From the NCBI RefSeq assembly GCF_042453785.1, contig NC_091673.1, forward strand, positions 2,053,501-2,117,500: a stretch of 64,000 nt of DNA, read 5' to 3'. Both the position numbers and the translations under genes were made by a program. Position 1 is the first letter of the stretch; every line of letters starts with the position of its first letter. Below are positions 59,006 to 64,000 of the stretch, piece after piece. The notes beneath the pieces were generated by a model. It saw only the letters and a program-made list of their open reading frames with translations, made no database searches and had not been told where the DNA came from. Source of the stretch: Malus domestica (Eukaryota; Streptophyta; Magnoliopsida; Rosales; Rosaceae).

Positions 59006-61492
59006 TTAGTACGTATAGCCCTTGACGAACATTCCTTTCTTGGCTTCCTCGTCCTCGCCTGCAGCAGAGTACTTTCCTAGCTGAGCCAAGGAGTTTGCCT
59101 TTGCTCGCACCAGAAGTGCCTTTTGTGCAGCGTCCACGTTCTCAGGATGTCCTTGCCATGCCTTAAGGACAGAGTTCTGCAGGGCACGTGCGTACGAGAA
59201 GGATACGTGCCAAGGGTTGGGGCTTTGGTTCATTGCATTTAGGTTGAGGGTCGCTTCTGCTTCGGATTGTCCTCCTGACAAAAACTGTTAAGTGAAAGGA
59301 GCAAATATGAATCAGCCTTCATAGGTCAATGGTAACAAATATCATGAGTATTACGTTCTTGAACTAATATTTAAGGCCGTGTGAAGCTAATAGGCACAGG
59401 AGGAATAGCGCATCAGTTTACAGCTATTGCAAAAGTGATCGAGCAATTTTACCATGATTCCGGGTACCGCAGGAGGAACTCTCCTTTTAAGAACTGTGAG
59501 GGTAGCCTTTGCAATGGCTTCTGGAGTAGCCTTTTCCTTGTGTTCAGCCCCTGGGGTAACCATGCTGGGCTTAAGCAGGATTCCTTCGAACATCACATTG
59601 TTTTCAGCCAAGTAATAGAAGACTTCGGACCAGACCTTCTCTGCCACTTCAAGTGTCCTTTCGATTGGGTGGTCCCCGTCGAGAAGAATCTCAGGCTCTA
59701 CAATGGGTACAAGACCATTGTCCTGCAAATAATTTTAAAGCAATGAATCACACAGGATCAAAAATACATACCAATTCATTGTTAACGACTTTTTAAACAA
59801 AAAGAAAAAACTAATTTTTATGTTTCAGATAACAATAGAAATTTCACTCTTACAACAGAAAATGTTTTGCAAAATCCAACTAGCTATCTAAAAGTGAACA
59901 TACCTGAGAAATGGCAGCATAACGAGCAAGTCCCCATGCAGCTTCCTTAACTGCTAGAGCAGAAGGACCACAAGGAATGCTAACAACTGTACGCCTGCAC
60001 ATTTCAACCCGAGGACACTTGGATAAATTTATCTGTCAAATAGAATTATACCAACTGGACAGAACAATAATAGGACCTCTATGGAGCAGATGTCCACAAG
60101 AGATTAAATGACTTACCATTTAGCAAAACGAGCACCTTGCTTGTAGTACTCAGCAGATCGTGAAGCCAATCCATCTAAGCCTTGGCACCAAGATTCATTG
60201 TTTGATCCCGGCAGGGGAACCAAACCCTGAACCACGGAAAAAGTATGCAAATAACAATTAGGGATCTAATTCCAAGTATTTCAAGAAATTAATCAAGCTA
60301 TAGAACACATATGTCCTAGTGGCCACATACCTTGTCAACTTTGATTCCAGGTACAATTTTCTGGTCACACAACACATCCACAAATTTCTTCCCATCGGTT
60401 GTAGACTGGTAAAGTGTTTCCTCAAAAAGAATGGCACCAGAAATGTATTCGCCGAGGCCAGGGGTGGTCAACAAAAGCTGCCTGTAAGCCTGTCGGTTAA
60501 CCTCGGTATTGTCCAACCCAATAGAGTCTAACCTCTTTCCACAAGTTGCATTTGATTCATCAATGGCAAGTATACCACGACCAGGGGATGCAATGGTTTT
60601 CTGTACCATCCAAAAAGAAGCAAAAACAAGTTAAAGGATATAATAATAAAGCTGCGACGGAGAAATCAATTAAACCCAAATACAAGAAGTCTTATATCAA
60701 ACTACATAGGGAAGCAGAAACACAAATTTCCAATTTGTGGTAACCAAAATCTTCCAAATACAAGCAGTGTTATATCAAACTACACAGGGAAGCAGAAACA
60801 CAAATTTCCAATTCGTAGTAACCAAAATCTTTCAACGGTTACCAAATACTTTTCTTCTATTTAGAAAATCCATAAGAAACAAGAACAAATATATTAATCA
60901 ATCAAAGAGGAATAGCACTGGACCACACGACGGGCCATAATAATTAGGTAGGAAAGTCACCATCTGAGGGAGTCGAACATGAGACACTTCCAAGTGAAGC
61001 GGAATACGACTAGAACTTACTAGTTACTACTTAGTGATAGTGACCTATTAATAAATTGAATTAAGCAAATCAATCATAGTGGAGAAACAGTTCATTTCAA
61101 TCTTGAGTTCGAATTCACAAAAGTCTAATTCAACAAAGCAGTGAAAATTAAAATCAATACTGAAACAAACAAATCAAATCAAATCACAGAAAATAAATAA
61201 ATAGTAATTCAAAAAAAAAATTCAGTCTAATATAGATTCAAGCACTCAGCCACCGATGAAATCAACAAACAAAAATTTCATTTTGTGCATAAATATCAGC
61301 AAATTGAAACTAAGTTAAAGAGATGCGCACAGCGGTTAGGACGAGTTCGTCGGTGTAGGCCTTGGCTCGGATCGGGACGGCGACTCGGCGAGTAGCGAGG
61401 CTAGTCGATGATCCTGGGCGCTGAGTGAAGGACTGCTGTCCGATCCACTGAGATGACGACGCATTAAGCTTCGCGAAGCTGGAACAGGCCAT
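59006..61492 (-). CDS. FBA: Fructose-bisphosphate aldolase, class I, chloroplastic
   Basis: Plastid aldolase of the Calvin cycle and plastid glycolysis, joining triose phosphates to fructose-1,6-bisphosphate (and making sedoheptulose bisphosphate). Six exons in gene order: 61492..61331, 60600..60331, 60226..60117, 59994..59904, 59722..59453, 59284..59006; 393 residues, all in frame. A transit peptide of about 45 residues ([20 protein letters not shown] ... PIRA) precedes [20 protein letters not shown] and [19 protein letters not shown]. The Schiff-base lysine lies in [13 protein letters not shown] (exon 5); [19 protein letters not shown] opens exon 6, and the C-terminus GMFVKGYTY with the terminal Tyr is kept. 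The start is fixed by the plastid transit sequence; there is no in-frame ATG upstream in this exon. It is probably light-regulated as in the family, but I see no diagnostic element. Confidence 0.96.
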
Positions 61493-61746
61493 GGCTTCGA
61501 GCAAAGACGATCGAAATTACTTTGGAGATGTCGACTGGTTGTTTGTTTCCCGAGAAAATGTGGGTTTTCTTGCTGCTTTAAGTCTGACGGGGGTAGGTGG
61601 CTGCGAAGAGAAAGAGAGAGTGATAAAAAAACAAGACGTCGTTAATCTTTGGAGAGTCCGCGGTTGGCGTTACGGGTTGTAATGGGACAACAAGCAACGT
61701 GCGAGGCTAAGTGCCAGTGAGTGATTTACCAGATTACCCTCTCTTA

Positions 61747-62154
61747 GAGCAACTCCACCCATGAAGCCCTCCTCCTGGCAATCTACTATTCAATCCACCC
61801 TATTTGAACAGTAACTGCCTTAAATGAATAGTAATTACCATTAATGAACAGTAATTGCCATTTACATCTCCACCTTTGGAACCCTCCCCCTGACAATAAG
61901 CAATAAAAATAATAGTTTTTTATGTTTGTTTAAATAATAAAAAATTACAAAAACTATCTCTCTCTCTCTCTCTGACACAAAAAAAATAAAAAATTACAAA
62001 ACCCTCGGGCCACAGGCCCGTCGACTCCCCCACCCCCCCTTCGCTCGACCTCCCACCCTCACTCGGGCCCTTCCCCGCTGGATTTGCTCCCACCGGCCCA
62101 AGGGCCCTTTCTCCTCACCTGACGCCCGAGCAACCAGCAAGGCTGGAGTTGCTC
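61747..62154. mobile_element. MITE with GAGCAACTCC ends upstream of the aldolase gene
   Basis: 408 bp. The left end GAGCAACTCCACCC and the reverse complement of the right end, GAGCAACTCCAGCC, are near-identical. The flanks are TTA at 61744-61746 and 62155-62157, fitting a PIF/Harbinger-type target. Inside are repeated AACAGTAA/TAGTAATT phrases, a (CT)n run and a C-rich GCCC section. It starts about 255 bp upstream of the aldolase ATG. Confidence 0.72.
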
Positions 62155-62157
62155 TTA

Positions 62158-62700
62158 TATGACTACATTGTCCTTGCACGCTGCCGAGGAAAAGAAACTG
62201 GGGGCATCAAGGTCATCTTCAACCGAGCCGATTAAAGGGTTATAGGGTTAAAAATAACTCGGAATAACATGAAAATCGTCTTCAACCAAGAGTTAGGTCA
62301 AAAGGCTAGTGGGCCCCACCTAGCTAAAACCCCTAATCAGGCCAGCGAGCTGGCCATTTCTAGCTAGCGCCAGCTCTCCAGCTCAACCCATTTGAATGTC
62401 AACGGTTACCTGGTGTTAGCATGATGCCAGCTAGCTGATGTCATGCTACCGTCAGGTTACCGTTGGAATTTGATTTTTTTTTTTTTTGACGAATTGAAGA
62501 AAAAAAAATCTAATTTTTTTTCCTATAAATACCTTAGGCATTCATACATCATTTCTCAAATAATTTTCATCATTTCATACTATCTTACCTCATTTTATTT
62601 TAATTCTTCACATTATATTCTCTTACCTCTTCTAATAATCTTTCCTTTAATTTTTTCAATAATTTTCAAGTAGCCACATCTGCAATGAAAGAAAGGGTTT
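62158..62700. other. Probable non-coding part of a PIF/Harbinger element
   Basis: Contains GCTAGCT-rich inverted phrases (AGCTAGCTGATGTCATGCTA and neighbours at 62310-62460), a T-run, then TATAAATACC and a pyrimidine-rich leader-like stretch to about 62690. This layout resembles the 5' region of Harbinger-type elements, and a transposase remnant lies nearby. Ends were not found. Confidence 0.35.
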
Positions 62701-62978
62701 AGACCCGAAAAGAAAATGAAACTTTTTGCAAGGCTTATAGATTGGTCTCAAAAGATAGTGTCAAGGGTAGTTCTCAAACAAGTGAAGGTGTTTGGACTTG
62801 AACGTCCAAAAAGTACTTTGAGTTCTACGAATGCACCACTCCACCGAATCCCCATAACCACGAGAGTTGTTCTTCAAGATGGAAAACAACACAATCTCCA
62901 TCCTAGTACTACTTAGGGGAGTTATGCAAACTTAAACAACATTAAACAAAACATTTAACAAACATAAAACTTAAACGC

Positions 62979-63335
62979 CTACTCCATTGTTCTTTTGGCC
63001 CAAATATGTGGAATAAGATCCTGTTGTAGGTACTTGTTTGTGACACGCGAACGTATCATCCTATGACGTCTCATGTACTTATTTAAAGAGGTATTACCAA
63101 TTATTAGATCCAAAGGCAAATTAGGTCCATCATATATTTTCGCATCAGCTGGGGAGACATAGGCCATCATTCGAAGTGCAATAGTAACATTTTGATGAGG
63201 TGAGAAACCAGAGCGGCCCGCTCTATCTATCTTCTGTCGAAGGTATGGATTGACATTTTAGACATCATGAAGTAAACGCTCAAAGACACGATGCCTCATC
63301 TGGAAGCGACGTCTGAAATCCTCTTATGTGTACAC
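62979..63335 (-). pseudogene. PIF/Harbinger transposase (HARBI1/ALP1-like) remnant
   Basis: Minus-strand reading contains RRRFQMRHRVFERLLHDV, a stop (TAA), NVNPYLRQKIDRAGRSGFS, PHQNVTIALRMMAYVSPADA, the N-terminal region of plant Harbinger nucleases. After SPADA the similarity ends, and the DDE catalytic part is missing; instead the frame runs IYDGPNLPLDLIIGN and ends at AKRTME. At least one in-frame stop and the truncation make it non-functional. Confidence 0.72.
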
Positions 63336-63570
63336 CGAGTCACCGAGTTGGAGTTAAACTAGTTGTTCATCAGAGTATGCGATCTCTCTATTTCGTGGTT
63401 TGTAAGAGTGACCACCAACAGAGCCACCCCATTGAGGTTGTTTTTCAGTTTCCTCACACGTCATGACCCCAGCCATTGCTGCCACATATATTGTGTTGCG
63501 CCATGCTTCATCTTATTCATCGGACTCCTCATCTTCTCGTCTCATCTGCGCCCATTTATCTTTCTATCTG

Positions 63571-63800
63571 AAAATTTATTAAGATTACATAAAGATAAGA
63601 AATTTGGAGAGTTACTCACTCAAGCGACACATGTTATTCAAAATTATATCCGAAAAATTATTAAGATTACATAAATATAAGAAATCTAGAGAGTTACTCA
63701 CATTAGCGACACATGTGACTTTAAATCCTGTCCAACAAATTATTGAGATTATATAAAGATAAGAAATCTAGAAGCTTATTCATTTGGAGACAAATGGCAC
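63571..63800. repeat. 82-bp tandem repeat, about 2.8 copies
   Basis: TTATTAAGATTACATAAAGA begins at 63576, recurs at 63658 (one change) and in diverged form at 63740. Each copy also contains GATAAGAAAT or a close variant and the GAGTTACTCAC ... GCGACACATG phrase. Confidence 0.9.
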
Positions 63801-64000
63801 TTAAAATATGTCAAAAAACCTTATTTTAATATGGTGGTTTAATTTAAGGGGTAAATGAATTTTAATCCTTGTATTGGATTAATTTTTTATTAAAACCTGG
63901 TGTAGGATTAGATATCTGATCTTAGTCCTCCATGTCATCATAATTATTATAACTCATATTTTGTTATTTTTAAACTCTTTAATAGCTCTTTTTGTTCCTA
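63801..64000. other. AT-rich right edge
   Basis: No feature seen. Confidence 0.5.

Noticed and set aside
62310-62460. GCTAGCT-rich inverted phrases as a regulatory hairpin or riboswitch
   Set aside because: The setting next to a Harbinger transposase remnant makes a transposon subterminal region the simpler explanation.

Overview
The window is plant nuclear DNA. Its genes are split by GT-AG introns, it encodes plastid- and mitochondrion-targeted proteins, it holds a long intronless P-class PPR gene, and its intergenic space is AT-rich and packed with small transposable elements. Rosaceae (apple/pear type) is my best guess, from the style of the repeats; this is inference, not proof.

Layout, left to right. 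(1) 1-12577: two tandem MATE/DTX transporter genes on + with identical exon sizes. The first enters at the left edge. The second has a 4.2 kb first intron carrying a 3.4 kb PIF/Harbinger-like element that is half filled by a TG-rich minisatellite, followed directly by a Tourist-like MITE. (2) 12926-13961: a broken MTP/CDF zinc-transporter copy on -. (3) 14690-16607: a GCIP/cyclin-D1-binding-protein-like gene on +, convergent with chloroplast TATC (16847-18759, -). TATC is head to head with an ORC4 copy (19119-23393, +) that keeps sixteen exons but has several disabling lesions. (4) 24808-26976: a mitochondrial PPR gene of the At1g22960 type. (5) 30780-32633: a FATB-like acyl-ACP thioesterase. 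(6) 33245-36434: a composite mobile region with a ribosomal P1 gene fragment and a 1.75 kb inverted-repeat unit. (7) 36894-40629, with a probable 5' UTR exon to about 42.4 kb: phosphatidylserine synthase 1 on -. (8) 43-50 kb: gene-poor, with one complete TRIM retrotransposon. (9) 50194-50621: an unrecognised frameshifted coding fragment, then a 20-exon DEAH-box RNA helicase on - (50686-58165). (10) 59006-61492: plastid fructose-bisphosphate aldolase on -. (11) 61.7-64 kb: a MITE, a PIF/Harbinger transposase remnant and an 82-bp tandem repeat.

The genes are unrelated housekeeping and transport functions, as expected of a plant chromosome arm; there is no operon or cluster logic beyond the MATE tandem pair. 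I found no convincing previously undescribed coding system. The most notable structures are the minisatellite-bearing Harbinger element inside a MATE intron, an ORC4 pseudogene with a palindromic insertion that looks templated, and the nested inverted-repeat element with the ribosomal P1 fragment. Exon boundaries were set by hand from GT-AG sites, reading-frame continuity and family similarity recalled from memory; no alignment was run.
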